64,000 bases of DNA from Arthrobacter globiformis (GCF_030817195.1 NZ_JAUSYZ010000002.1:186001-250000), one strand, 5' to 3'; positions 34,972 to 43,609 are shown, numbered from the stretch's first letter. The notes: generated by a model from the sequence alone, not told the origin. A program made the numbers and translations.

Positions 34972-36651
34972 TTACGTCTGGGGCGTCCGGATCTTGTTGA
35001 GGTCGCTTTGGGTGACCGACCGGGTGCGGTCGAAGCGGGGGTCGTTCCGAAGTTCCTTGACCAGGCCCACGCCGAGGAGGGCGACGATCACGGTGAAGGG
35101 CAGGGCCGAGAGCATGGCCGCCTGCTGCAGGGCGCCCAGGCCGCCGACGATGAGGAGCACCACTGCGCACAGGCCGGTCAGCAGTCCCCAAGTGGTCAGG
35201 ACGGGCTTGGTTGGATTCAGTGTTCCGCGGGAAGACATCATGCTCAGGACGAAGGTGTTCGCGTCTGCGCCGGAGACGAAGTACATCACCACCAGGATGA
35301 TTGCCACGATGGAGGTGAGGCCGGACAGCGGAAGCTCAGCGAGGGTGGCGAAGAAGGCGGAGTTGACGTCGTCGAGGGCCGCGGCCCCGATCTTGCCGCC
35401 GTTTTCCATGTCGAACTTGATGGCCGTGCCGCCGAAGATGGTGAACCAGACGAAGAACACGACGCTGGGGACGATCATGACGCCGGCGACGAATTCGCGG
35501 ATGGTTCGTCCCTTGGAGATCTTGGCGAGGAATACGCCAACGAAGGCACCCCAGCTCAGCCACCACGCCATCATGAAGTAGGTCCACCACTGCATCCACT
35601 GGACGTCCTCCGGTGTGCCGGGCGTCAGCAGGCTGACGGCGAAGAAGTCGCTGAGGTATGTGCCCAGGGAGCGGAAGAAGAGGTTGGAGATGAAGTTGGT
35701 GGGCCCGGTGAACAGCACATACAGTCCGAGCCCGACGGACAGGACCATGGTTCCCTGGCTGAGGTACTTGACGCCGCGGTGGACGCCGGACAGGGCCGAC
35801 AGGGTGAAGATCACTGTGATGACGGCGATGATGAGGATCTGCCCCAGCAGGCTGGAAGGAATGCCGAACACACGGTTTACTCCTTCGCCGATTTGCGAGG
35901 CGCCGAGGCCCAGGGACGTGGTGGTCCCGAACAGTGTGGCGATGATGGCAAAGACGTCGATCATCTTGCCGAACCAGCCGTCCACGAGCTTGCCGAAAAT
36001 CGGGCGGAGCATCGGGGACACCAGTCCGGGGTTGTTGCGGCAGTGCGTGGAGTAAGCGATCGCAAGGCCGAAGACCCCGAAGACTGCCCATGCGTGCGGG
36101 CCCCAGTCGAAGTAGGAGAACTGCATGGCGCGGACCGCGGCGTCCATGGTGCCGGCCTGGGCGAGGCCGTGCGGCGGGGAAGCGAAGTGGGAGATGGGTT
36201 CGGCGACGCCGTAGCTGATGAGCCCGATTCCCATGACTGCTGAGAGGATCATTGCCAGCCATGCCCAGGTGCTGAACTCAGGTTTCGCGTCCTGGGCGCC
36301 GAGGCGGATGCGTCCGAACCGGCTGATGGCGATGTAGATGAGCAGTCCGATGCAGCCGAGGGTGACCACCAGGTAGCTCCAGCCGACGCTCTGAGCTACC
36401 CAGTCCATGGCCGCAGTCATCACGGCGCTGAGGCTTGTGGGGGAGAGGGAAGCCCAGGCTGTGAAGGCGCCGATGAGTCCGACGGATGTCCAGAAGACGG
36501 CCCCGGGCCTGTTGCGCAGGCGGTCCGCCTCTTCCAGGGGTGTTTCGGTTATTGGTCGGTTGCCGTTGGGAGAGGTAAGGATGGTTGGGCTGTCGCCCGT
36601 GCCTGGGCTTTTCGTTTCCATCAGGTCCTCGGCATTTTGTGTGTGGGTCAT
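34972..36651 (-). CDS. BCCT-family transporter for a betaine-like compound
   Basis: A 559-aa protein with about 12 membrane spans after a polar N-terminal tail of about 45 residues. The BCCT signature is clear: WWTYFMMAWWLSWGAFVGVF followed by LAKISKGRTIREFVAG; ISYGVAEPISHFASPP is the conserved TM region near the third helix. The family takes up quaternary ammonium zwitterions such as betaine, carnitine and choline. Trigonelline is also such a betaine, and a ring-cleaving monooxygenase lies in the same island. Start at 36651 with TGGAGTACCCC. Confidence 0.9.
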   Translation of the reverse strand: MTHTQNAEDLMETKSPGTGDSPTILTSPNGNRPITETPLEEADRLRNRPGAVFWTSVGLIGAFTAWASLSPTSLSAVMTAAMDWVAQSVGWSYLVVTLGCIGLLIYIAISRFGRIRLGAQDAKPEFSTWAWLAMILSAVMGIGLISYGVAEPISHFASPPHGLAQAGTMDAAVRAMQFSYFDWGPHAWAVFGVFGLAIAYSTHCRNNPGLVSPMLRPIFGKLVDGWFGKMIDVFAIIATLFGTTTSLGLGASQIGEGVNRVFGIPSSLLGQILIIAVITVIFTLSALSGVHRGVKYLSQGTMVLSVGLGLYVLFTGPTNFISNLFFRSLGTYLSDFFAVSLLTPGTPEDVQWMQWWTYFMMAWWLSWGAFVGVFLAKISKGRTIREFVAGVMIVPSVVFFVWFTIFGGTAIKFDMENGGKIGAAALDDVNSAFFATLAELPLSGLTSIVAIILVVMYFVSGADANTFVLSMMSSRGTLNPTKPVLTTWGLLTGLCAVVLLIVGGLGALQQAAMLSALPFTVIVALLGVGLVKELRNDPRFDRTRSVTQSDLNKIRTPQT

Positions 36652-36768
36652 GGGGTACTCCAGATGCAACGCTGCATGGGGTCGAAGTTGGTGATTCCCG
36701 GGTGGGGGGACCCCGGGTGCCTGGCCGGCCGCTGCTGGGCGGGTCAGGACGCTGATGGCACCTGAGGG

Positions 36769-37722
36769 TCAGAGTTCCTCGAGCTGCGCACCGTCGAAGA
36801 AGTGGCCTGCCTTGTAGATCATCGGGTTCACGTCGGCGACTTCGGCGTGCCGGACCCGGCCGACGAAGATCGTGTGGGTTTTGGCCTGGAAGCGTTCCTT
36901 GATTTCCGCCTCCAGTGATGCTGCTGATCCGTCGATGAGCGGTACGCCGTTGGGGCCGGCGTGCCATTGCAGGTCTGCGAACTTGTCCGGTGTCTTCGAG
37001 GCGAAGGTCTTAACCGTCCCAAGCTGATTGTTGCTGAGGATGTTGATGCCGAAGTGGGATGACTGGAACAGGGCGGGATAGGTCGACGACGTTTTTTGGA
37101 CGCAGACGAGAACGAGCGGGGGGTCAAGGGAGATCGAGGCGTAGGAGTTGGCGGCAAGGCCCCTTGGGTTGCCGTCTTCATCAACAGTGGTCACCACGGT
37201 CACGCCGGTGATGAACTGCCGGTTGAATCCCTTCATGATGTCCTGCGGCAGGTTGCCGGACAGGTTATCGACGACGACTTCCCCAGTTTCTTCTTCCTCG
37301 AAGGCGGAGCCGAGGGACGGGATGCCCACGTGGGCGAGGAGTTCGACGGCGTCCCAGGTCACCTGTTCGTGGGCGATGCGCCCGTCCCGGAGAGTCAGGG
37401 CATTGGAGCCGCGGGTTTCCACGACGCGGCCTGTGGGCGGGACGCCCCGAAGGGGGTGGGTGAAGGTTCCGGTCGACTTCCAGAAGATGGCCATGTCGTA
37501 ACCGCTGGCGATGACCTTCTCGATGCGGGTGGTCAGATCGGGAAAAGCGGCCCGCACATCGAGGATTTCCTGCTGCAGCTCCTTCAGTCCGGACACCTTT
37601 TTCGTGCCGGTGCTCTCACGCTGGTAGTCGGCGGTGACGATCGCGTCGAATGCGGTGACGTCACCTTCGTCCCAGGCTGCGGTCCAGGCGGCGGTCACGG
37701 CGTCATTGAGTGTTTGTTGCAT
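36769..37722 (-). CDS. SnoaL-like domain fused to flavin reductase
   Basis: A 317-aa fusion. Residues 1 to about 137 are a SnoaL-type cone (TLNDAVTAAWTAAWDEGDVT, AAFPDLTTRIEKVIASGYDM). Residues about 160-317 are an FMN-binding flavin reductase: FNRQFITGVTVVTTVDEDGN, PRGLAANSYASISLDPPLVL, FGINILSNNQ. Such reductases supply reduced flavin to two-component monooxygenases; the likely partner is the luciferase-like enzyme at 42304. The SnoaL part may bind a substrate or an unstable intermediate. The ATG at 37722 lacks a strong ribosome site. Divergent from the GntR gene. Confidence 0.85.
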   Translation of the reverse strand: MQQTLNDAVTAAWTAAWDEGDVTAFDAIVTADYQRESTGTKKVSGLKELQQEILDVRAAFPDLTTRIEKVIASGYDMAIFWKSTGTFTHPLRGVPPTGRVVETRGSNALTLRDGRIAHEQVTWDAVELLAHVGIPSLGSAFEEEETGEVVVDNLSGNLPQDIMKGFNRQFITGVTVVTTVDEDGNPRGLAANSYASISLDPPLVLVCVQKTSSTYPALFQSSHFGINILSNNQLGTVKTFASKTPDKFADLQWHAGPNGVPLIDGSAASLEAEIKERFQAKTHTIFVGRVRHAEVADVNPMIYKAGHFFDGAQLEEL

Positions 37723-37816
37723 GCCACAACCGTAGAACCGCGATGTGATCCCCGTCAATAGGAGAAAGAAAATTCCCGGTAAACCGCGGAATATAGTGAG
37801 GACCTTGACGGCCGTC

Positions 37817-37826
37817 TTGTATGCAA
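37817..37826. promoter_or_regulatory. Candidate GntR operator
   Basis: TTGTATGCAA, one base off a perfect palindrome and matching the TTGTATACAA-like sites of FCD-type GntR regulators. It sits in the 118-bp divergent gap, 14 bp before the regulator's start, with ATGCATGCAAG just after. Binding would affect both directions. Confidence 0.5.
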
Positions 37827-37840
37827 CGTAGTTTTGATGC

Positions 37841-38548
37841 ATGCAAGAAGTTACTCAGTTGCGAAAGGGCGCTCAGGCGTCCGCGACCCAGATCAGCCTG
37901 CTGGACAAGCTGCGGAAGCTGGTCCTCAGCGGCGAATACCCGCCTGGCGCGCCTTTGCCGGAATTGTTCCTTGCCGAGGAGTTCGAGGTGAGCAGGACGC
38001 CGGTACGTGAGGCGCTCAAGCAGCTGGAAAACGAGGGCCTGGTGGAGATCAGGCCCAAGGTAGGGACCTTTGTCCGGATCCCGACGCGCCGTGAGATCGT
38101 TGAGCTCTTCCAATTGAAGGAAAGCCTCGAGGGACTGGCCGCCGGCCTGCTTGCCCGGCGCGGTCCTGTGCCGGAACTGGAGATCCTCAAACGCAACATC
38201 GAGGAATCAGAGCGTGCCGATCGGCGTGCCGACACCGCCAAATACGCCGAGCTCGTCCACGAGTTCCACTGGACGATCGTCGAGGGCTCGAACAACTCAA
38301 AGCTCGTCGAGCACTACGGGCGCCTGATGAACCAACTCGCGTACCACCGGATTGTGCTCGCGACGGTTGAGCGTCCCGCCCGCATGCGCGCCTCCATCCG
38401 CGAACACCAGTCGGTGGTCGACGCCCTCCTGGAAAAGGATCCCGTTGGTGCCGAACTCGCCATGCGCGGCCACGTCAATGCCTCAAGCCTCGCAGCGGCG
38501 CGAGGCGCAGACGCCGGTTCTGTCACCGGCGCTGAAAAAGAAGCTTAG
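37841..38548 (+). CDS. GntR-family (FCD) regulator of the catabolic island
   Basis: A 235-aa protein: winged HTH (LPELFLAEEFEVSRTPVREA, LKQLENEGLVEIRPKVGTFV) and an FCD ligand domain with YAELVHEFHWTIVEGSNNSK and a His-rich pocket (REHQSVVDALLEKDP) that probably holds a metal plus an organic acid. No ribosome site is visible before the ATG, so the message may be leaderless or the start slightly different. It stands between the minus-strand uptake/reductase genes and the plus-strand degradation operon and probably controls both. Confidence 0.85.
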   Translation: MQEVTQLRKGAQASATQISLLDKLRKLVLSGEYPPGAPLPELFLAEEFEVSRTPVREALKQLENEGLVEIRPKVGTFVRIPTRREIVELFQLKESLEGLAAGLLARRGPVPELEILKRNIEESERADRRADTAKYAELVHEFHWTIVEGSNNSKLVEHYGRLMNQLAYHRIVLATVERPARMRASIREHQSVVDALLEKDPVGAELAMRGHVNASSLAAARGADAGSVTGAEKEA

Positions 38549-38566
38549 CCACCGAAAGGAACCCCA

Positions 38567-38599
38567 TGTCTGCCACTAACTACCCAAAGAAGGGTTGAA
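38567..38599 (+). CDS. Ten-codon leader ORF
   Basis: GAAAGGAACCCC precedes ATG and ten codons (MSATNYPKKG) ending in TGA three bases before the GTG of the next gene. Its last codons (AAGAAGGG) form the ribosome site of that gene. It may couple or tune translation of the operon, or be the scar of a deleted gene. Confidence 0.35.
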
Positions 38600-38601
38600 C
38601 C

Positions 38602-39267
38602 GTGTCCGAAACCATCACCCCTGTCGCCGAGCGCACCAACCCGGCGTCCGTCATCGAAGAACTCGCCCGCGAAGTTGGCGTTCGTAAGGTTTTCGTGCTG
38701 ACGGAAGAAATCCTGCGCGACGGCTCCGGCGCCCTGACCACCAGCGTGACCAGGGCTGCCGCAGCGGCCGTCATCCGCAACCCGTGGAGCGGCTCGAGTG
38801 TTTCCACTGACCTCGCACCCGAAACCGAACGCATCGCTCCCGTGCTCGCGAAAATCCTCACCGACCGCCTCACGGCGGCCCTGGGAGGTGCCGGAGAGAT
38901 CGAGGCATTCGGCAAATCCGCCGTTGTCGGTTTGAAGGGCGAGGTTGAGCACGCCGCAGCACTGATCCACACACCCTACTTCGGAAACCTGGTCCGCGAG
39001 TTCCTCGAAGGCACATCAATTCTGTCCTTCTCCGATGACCGGGCAGAGCCCGGAACCACGATCGCCGTGCCGATGTGGCACAAGGAAGCCGCCTCCACAC
39101 GAAGCCACTACCAGACCCTGACGCTGAACCTGAGCGATGCGCCCCACCCTGACGAGATAGTTGTCGTCGCCGCCGCCTCAACCGGTTCGCGCCCGCATCC
39201 CCGCATCGGTGACCGAACCACCGACCGCCCCGTAACCGCTGAAATCCTGGAGGGAATCCTGCCGTGA
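38602..39267 (+). CDS. AA_synth (PF06684-type) family protein, paralogue 1
   Basis: A 221-aa protein starting at GTG after GAAGGGTTGAACC. It shares with the next gene the pattern VRKVFVLTEEILRDG, AAAAVIRNPWSGSS, IEAFGKSAVVGLKGEVEHAA, and RSHYQTLTLNLSDAPHPDEI. This is the amino-acid-synthesis family, whose biochemical role is not established. A conserved hypothetical protein assists the known trigonelline pathway; whether it is of this family I cannot confirm. It has about 20 extra N-terminal and 20 extra C-terminal residues compared with its neighbour. Stop overlaps the next start. Confidence 0.8.
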   Translation: MSETITPVAERTNPASVIEELAREVGVRKVFVLTEEILRDGSGALTTSVTRAAAAAVIRNPWSGSSVSTDLAPETERIAPVLAKILTDRLTAALGGAGEIEAFGKSAVVGLKGEVEHAAALIHTPYFGNLVREFLEGTSILSFSDDRAEPGTTIAVPMWHKEAASTRSHYQTLTLNLSDAPHPDEIVVVAAASTGSRPHPRIGDRTTDRPVTAEILEGILP

Positions 39268-39815
39268 AAATCCGCAAAATCGTTACACTGTCCGAAGAAA
39301 TCCTGACCGAGGGCGGCCGCCCCGTAACCCCCGGGGCCCGGGTCGCGATCGCCGTTGCAGTCGTGGAAAACCCGTGGGCCGGCCAGGGCTTTGTCGAGGA
39401 CCTCACCGAAGGCATCGATGCCACCGCCTCCGACCTCGGCGCGCTCCTCGCCCCCAAAGTCATCGAGGTGCTCGGCGCTCCCGTAGAGGCTTACGGCAAG
39501 GCCGCCATCGTCGGGATTGAAGGCGAGGTCGAGCACGGCTCGGCGCTGATCCACACACTGAAGTTCGGCGACCACTACCGCAAGGCCGCTTCCGCAACCA
39601 CGCTGCTGCCCGCCGTCGAAAAGCGCGCACCCGCCGGCACGGTCTTCGACATCCCCATGAAGCACATCACGGACGCCACCATCCGCTCGCACCACCAGAG
39701 CGTCGAGGTCCGGGTGGCCGACGCACCCCACCCCGGTGAGATCCTCATCGCCCTGGCCGCGTCCGCGCAGGGCCGGCCGCAGGAGCGCCTGGCGCCCCTG
39801 TCCACGGAGCAATGA
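39264..39815 (+). CDS. AA_synth (PF06684-type) family protein, paralogue 2
   Basis: A 183-aa protein starting at GTG overlapping the previous stop (GTGA). Motifs: KIRKIVTLSEEILTEGG, VAVVENPWAGQGFVEDL, YGKAAIVGIEGEVEHGSALI, RSHHQSVEVRVADAPHPGEI. Clearly a tandem duplicate, about half identical by eye to the gene before it. Two adjacent, coupled paralogues suggest a heteromeric complex. ATGA-coupled to the hydrolase. Confidence 0.85.
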   Translation: MKIRKIVTLSEEILTEGGRPVTPGARVAIAVAVVENPWAGQGFVEDLTEGIDATASDLGALLAPKVIEVLGAPVEAYGKAAIVGIEGEVEHGSALIHTLKFGDHYRKAASATTLLPAVEKRAPAGTVFDIPMKHITDATIRSHHQSVEVRVADAPHPGEILIALAASAQGRPQERLAPLSTEQ

Positions 39816-40552
39816 CCCAAGTGCCTGAAACCCCCGTTGCCCTCCTGCACGGCGTCGGCCTGGACGCCAGCATGTGGGCGCCGGTTAGGGATGCCCTCAA
39901 GCGTGACTCAGTGGCCATCGACCTGCCGGGCCACGGACGCCAGCCAGCCCTGGCGGAACCAACCACCCTGGCTGAACTGGCCGAAGACGTGCTGGCCCGC
40001 CTCCCGGAGCGAAGCCACTTGGTGGGCTTTTCGCTCGGAGCACTGATCGCGCAGTACATCGCCAGGTTCCACCCCGACCGGATCGCGACTATGACCTGCG
40101 TGAACTCTGTGTGCCGGCGCACGGAGGACGAATCAAAGGCGGTCCTCAAGCGGCTGGAGGCGGCAGAGTCGGATTTCCCGGCCACCGTCAAAGCGTCCAT
40201 CGACCGCTGGTACACCGGCACGTCCGTGCCTGAAAGTGTTGTGGAAGCAACGCGCCGCACCCTAGAAGCGAACGACGTCGAATCCTTTGTGCACGCCTAC
40301 CGCGTGTTCGCGGTCGGTGACGCGGCCATCGGTCCGGAGCTTCGCAGCATCCAGGTTCCCACCCTCGCTGTCACCGGTGAGCTGGACCCCGGATCAACAC
40401 CGGACATGACCCGGCGCCTGGCAGCAGCGATCCCTGGTGCCAAGAGCCTCGTGGTTCCTGGCGCACGGCACATGCTGCCGGTTCAGAACGCTGACGTCCT
40501 GGCTGGGGCAATCAATGACTTCATCCAAGAATCCGAAGGAGAACGGGCATGA
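39812..40552 (+). CDS. Alpha/beta hydrolase, candidate amide/enamide hydrolase
   Basis: A 246-aa alpha/beta-hydrolase: oxyanion HGVGLDASMW, nucleophile elbow VGFSLGALIAQ (Ser), acid in VTGELDPGSTPDM and His in PGARHMLPVQNAD. The layout is that of 3-oxoadipate enol-lactonase-like enzymes. In trigonelline degradation a hydrolase splits the N-methylformamido-methylene succinate to succinate semialdehyde, methylamine, formate and CO2; this is the natural candidate. Coupled by ATGA on both sides. Confidence 0.85.
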   Translation: MTQVPETPVALLHGVGLDASMWAPVRDALKRDSVAIDLPGHGRQPALAEPTTLAELAEDVLARLPERSHLVGFSLGALIAQYIARFHPDRIATMTCVNSVCRRTEDESKAVLKRLEAAESDFPATVKASIDRWYTGTSVPESVVEATRRTLEANDVESFVHAYRVFAVGDAAIGPELRSIQVPTLAVTGELDPGSTPDMTRRLAAAIPGAKSLVVPGARHMLPVQNADVLAGAINDFIQESEGERA

Positions 40553-42030
40553 CGCTCCGACTTGACCACTTCATCGGGGGTACCTGGTCTGCTCCCGCCG
40601 GCGGGGAATACTTCCCCAGCACCAACCCGGCAACGCTCGAGCTGCTGTATGAAGCGGCACGGGGTACCGAAGAGGACGTCCGCCGCGCCGTGGCAGCAGC
40701 CAAGGAGGCGTTCGAATCCCCGTTGTGGCGCGACCTCACCGCCACCAAGCGCGGCCACCTCCTCCGCCGCCTTGGGGACCTGATCGGCGAGCACGCCGAG
40801 GAACTCGCCGAGCTGGAAACCCTGGACAACGGCAAGCTGCTGCGCGAGATGCGCGGCCAGCTGGCCTCCCTGCCCGAGTACCTCTACTACTACGCCGGGC
40901 TCGCGGACAAGGTCCAGGGAAGCCAGATCCCCACCACCTCGATCACCATGCTGAACTACACCCAGCGCGAACCCCTCGGCGTCGTCGGTGCCATCACCCC
41001 CTGGAACTCGCCCCTGACGCTGACCGCCTCCAAGCTTGCCCCGGCCCTGGCCGCGGGCAACACCGTGGTCATCAAGCCCAGCGAATACACCTCGCGGACC
41101 ATCCTGCGGGTCGCCGAGCTGGCCTCCCAGGCAGGGCTCCCGGACGGTGTCGTGAACGTCGTTACCGGTTTCGGGCAGGAAGCCGGGGCAGCGCTGGTAA
41201 GCCACCGCGACCTGGCAAAGATCTCCTTCACCGGTTCCACGGCGACCGGTGCCCGCATTGCCGCGGAGACGGCGTCGCGTTTCATCGGTTCAACGCTTGA
41301 GCTTGGCGGCAAGAGCCCCAACATCGTGTTCGAGGACGCCGACGTGTCCAACGCTGCGATGGGCGTCATCGCCGGGATCTTCGCTGCAGCGGGTCAGACC
41401 TGCATCGCCGGCAGCCGCGTCTTCGCCCACCGCAGCGTCTATGACGAACTCGTCGAACGCGTCGCCGAGCGCGCGGCATCGATCATCATCGGTGACCCGC
41501 GGCTGGCCACCACCGAGCTCGGCCCCCTCGCCTTCGGCGCCCAGCTGGACAAAGTGAGCTCCTACGTGGAGATCGGTGTCAGCGAGGGCGCGACAGTCCG
41601 GACCGGAGGCAAGCGCCCCGACATCGAACTCCCCGGCTACTTCTTCGCACCCACCGTCCTGACCGACGTCGACAACACCATGCGCGTCGTACGGGAAGAG
41701 ATCTTTGGGCCGGTTGCCGCGATCATGCCCTTCGACTCCGAGGACGAGGTTGTCGGTCTGGCCAACGACACCGAGTACGGGCTCGCTGCCGGTATCTGGA
41801 CGCAGAACCTGGCCCGGGCCCACAGAATGGCACGCCGGCTGGAAGCAGGCACGGTGTGGGTCAACACCTACCGCGCCATGTCCCCCATGTCCCCAAGGCA
41901 GGGGTTCAAGAACTCGGGCGTGGGCATCGAGCACGGACTCGAGTCCATGCACGAATACACCCGGCTCAAGAGCGTCTGGATCAACACCGACGAAGGTCCC
42001 GTCTCCGACCCGTTCGTCCTTCGCAGCTAA
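40549..42030 (+). CDS. Aldehyde dehydrogenase of the ring-cleavage pathway
   Basis: A 493-aa enzyme of the betaine/hydroxymuconic-semialdehyde-like ALDH group: TPWNSPLTLTASKLAPALAA, SFTGSTATGARIAAETASRF, base E251 in LELGGKSPNIVFED and nucleophile C285 in AGQTCIAGSR. In the model pathway an ALDH oxidises the aldehyde/hydroxylactone made by ring cleavage. It differs clearly from the GabD-type enzyme at the other end, so the island has two successive dehydrogenases. ATGA-coupled to the hydrolase. Confidence 0.88.
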   Translation: MTLRLDHFIGGTWSAPAGGEYFPSTNPATLELLYEAARGTEEDVRRAVAAAKEAFESPLWRDLTATKRGHLLRRLGDLIGEHAEELAELETLDNGKLLREMRGQLASLPEYLYYYAGLADKVQGSQIPTTSITMLNYTQREPLGVVGAITPWNSPLTLTASKLAPALAAGNTVVIKPSEYTSRTILRVAELASQAGLPDGVVNVVTGFGQEAGAALVSHRDLAKISFTGSTATGARIAAETASRFIGSTLELGGKSPNIVFEDADVSNAAMGVIAGIFAAAGQTCIAGSRVFAHRSVYDELVERVAERAASIIIGDPRLATTELGPLAFGAQLDKVSSYVEIGVSEGATVRTGGKRPDIELPGYFFAPTVLTDVDNTMRVVREEIFGPVAAIMPFDSEDEVVGLANDTEYGLAAGIWTQNLARAHRMARRLEAGTVWVNTYRAMSPMSPRQGFKNSGVGIEHGLESMHEYTRLKSVWINTDEGPVSDPFVLRS

Positions 42031-42042
42031 GGAGCTGACCCA

Positions 42043-42243
42043 ATGCCTCTTATCGAAGTGTCCATCGCCCGGGGCCGGAGCCCCGAGCAGCTCCGCTCGC
42101 TCATCAACGAGCTGCACCTGGCCGCAGAAAAGGCTGTGGGGGCTGTATCTGAAAACACCACCGTCATCGTCCGCGAAGTCGAACACGAGCACTGGTCCCG
42201 CGGCAACCAAACCATCGCCGAACGCAACGCGGCTGCCACCTAG
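42043..42243 (+). CDS. 4-oxalocrotonate tautomerase-like protein
   Basis: A 66-aa protein whose Met is followed by Pro (PLIEVSIARGRSPEQLRSLI), the catalytic base of tautomerases once Met is removed. VSENTTVIVREVEHEHWSRG matches the second strand and C-terminal part. It could isomerise an enol/enamide intermediate between ring cleavage and hydrolysis. It follows the ALDH by 12 bp with AAGGAGCTGACCC. Confidence 0.88.
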   Translation: MPLIEVSIARGRSPEQLRSLINELHLAAEKAVGAVSENTTVIVREVEHEHWSRGNQTIAERNAAAT

Positions 42244-42303
42244 GCAGGCTGTAGCCACAAATTTACGCGCAGGCGAACATCGCCGCAGAACGAAGGAGTA
42301 ACA

Positions 42304-43371
42304 ATGCGCTTTTCCCTCTTCGTCCACATGGAACGATGGGACGATTCCGTCTCCTACCAGGAATGCTTCGAGAACCTGACGGAACTTACCCTCATCGCGG
42401 AGGCCGGCGGCTTCAGTACCGTCTGGATCGGCGAGCACCACTCCATGGAATACACCATCTCACCGAGCCCCATGCCCCAGCTGGCCTACCTGGCGGCGCG
42501 GACCTCGAAAATTCGCCTCGGCGCGGGAACCATCATCGCGCCCTTCTGGAACCCGCTCCGGGTAGCGGGGGAGTGCGCGCTCCTGGACGTCATCAGCAAC
42601 GGCCGGATGGAAGTGGGCCTGGCCCGCGGCGCCTACCAGTTCGAATTTGACCGGATGATGGGCGGAATGTCCGCGGTCGACGGCGGCAAGCACCTCCGCG
42701 AGCTCGTCCCGGCAGTCCGCGCCCTCTGGGAAGGCGACTATGAGCACAACGGGGAGGTGTGGCAGTTCCCCACCTCCACCAGCATCCCCAAGCCCGTCCA
42801 AAAGCCGAACCCGCCGATGTGGATCGCCGCCCGCGACATCTCCTCGCACGAGTTCGCCGTCGCCAATGGCTGCAACGTCATGGTCACGCCCCTGATGAAG
42901 GGCGACGAAGAGGTCGAGGACCTGGCACGGAAGTTCGACACCGCCGTGGAGAAAAACCCCGGTGTGCCCCGCCCCGACCTCATGGTCCTGCGGCACACGC
43001 ACGTCCATTCCGCGGACGAGCCCGAGGGCTGGCGCCGGCCTGCCGAAGGCATCAACAAGTTCTACCGCACGTTCGACGCCTGGTTCGGCAACAAGACCAC
43101 TCCGGTGAACGGTTTCCTCGAGCCCAGCCCTGAAGAGAAGTTCGCCGAAAGGCCCGAGTTCACCCCGGAGTCCCTCCACAAGACTGCCATGATCGGCACG
43201 CCCGCTGAAGTCATCGAACGCCTCCGTCGCTACGAAGAACTCGGGGTCACCGAATTCAGCGTCTGGTCCGACAACAGCCTCACCCACGAGGAAAAGAAGC
43301 GCTCACTGGAACTCTTCATCGAGCACGTCGTACCTGCTTTCCAGGAGCAGCCCGCCGCTGCGGCACGATAG
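42304..43371 (+). CDS. Luciferase-like flavin-dependent monooxygenase (ring-cleavage candidate)
   Basis: A 355-aa LLM-class oxidoreductase: RFSLFVHMERWDDSVSYQE, VWIGEHHSMEYTISPSPMPQ, RLGAGTIIAPFWNPLRVAGE, LDVISNGRMEVGLARGAYQ, and a C-terminal MIGTPAEVIERLRRYEELGV. It uses FMNH2 supplied by a separate reductase, here the SnoaL-flavin reductase fusion. Trigonelline and pyridine rings are opened directly by such two-component systems. The start follows GAAGGAGTAACA. Last gene of the plus-strand operon, before a good terminator. Confidence 0.88.
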   Translation: MRFSLFVHMERWDDSVSYQECFENLTELTLIAEAGGFSTVWIGEHHSMEYTISPSPMPQLAYLAARTSKIRLGAGTIIAPFWNPLRVAGECALLDVISNGRMEVGLARGAYQFEFDRMMGGMSAVDGGKHLRELVPAVRALWEGDYEHNGEVWQFPTSTSIPKPVQKPNPPMWIAARDISSHEFAVANGCNVMVTPLMKGDEEVEDLARKFDTAVEKNPGVPRPDLMVLRHTHVHSADEPEGWRRPAEGINKFYRTFDAWFGNKTTPVNGFLEPSPEEKFAERPEFTPESLHKTAMIGTPAEVIERLRRYEELGVTEFSVWSDNSLTHEEKKRSLELFIEHVVPAFQEQPAAAAR

Positions 43372-43395
43372 ATCCTCCTTCAACGGACGTTGAAT

Positions 43396-43431
43396 AGGCG
43401 GCCGACCCACTGCTTGGGCCGGTCGCCTTTC
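43396..43431 (+). terminator. Intrinsic terminator of the catabolic operon
   Basis: AGGCGGCCGACCC, 7-nt loop, GGGCCGGTCGCCTTTCT; a 12-bp stem with one wobble and one mismatch and a short T-run, 25 bp after the monooxygenase stop. Confidence 0.7.
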
Positions 43432-43609
43432 TGCACCACACCGTGTTTCAGCGGCTTCAGTTGGCTGCGTCCGGCTAGTACACCGGCCCCCACAAGGACG
43501 CAGTAGAGGCATCCATCGAAAAGTACAGCCCCCGACCGGAGGAAGAGGCAGTGCCGGCCGCTGCCGCCGCTGCTGCCAATCCCTGGGTAACCGGGTAGGA
43601 GACTCCATC

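Noticed and set aside
33345..36243. Long plus-strand frames opposite the dehydrogenase and BCCT genes
   Set aside because: Gly/Asp-rich mirror frames of genuine minus-strand genes with clear families.
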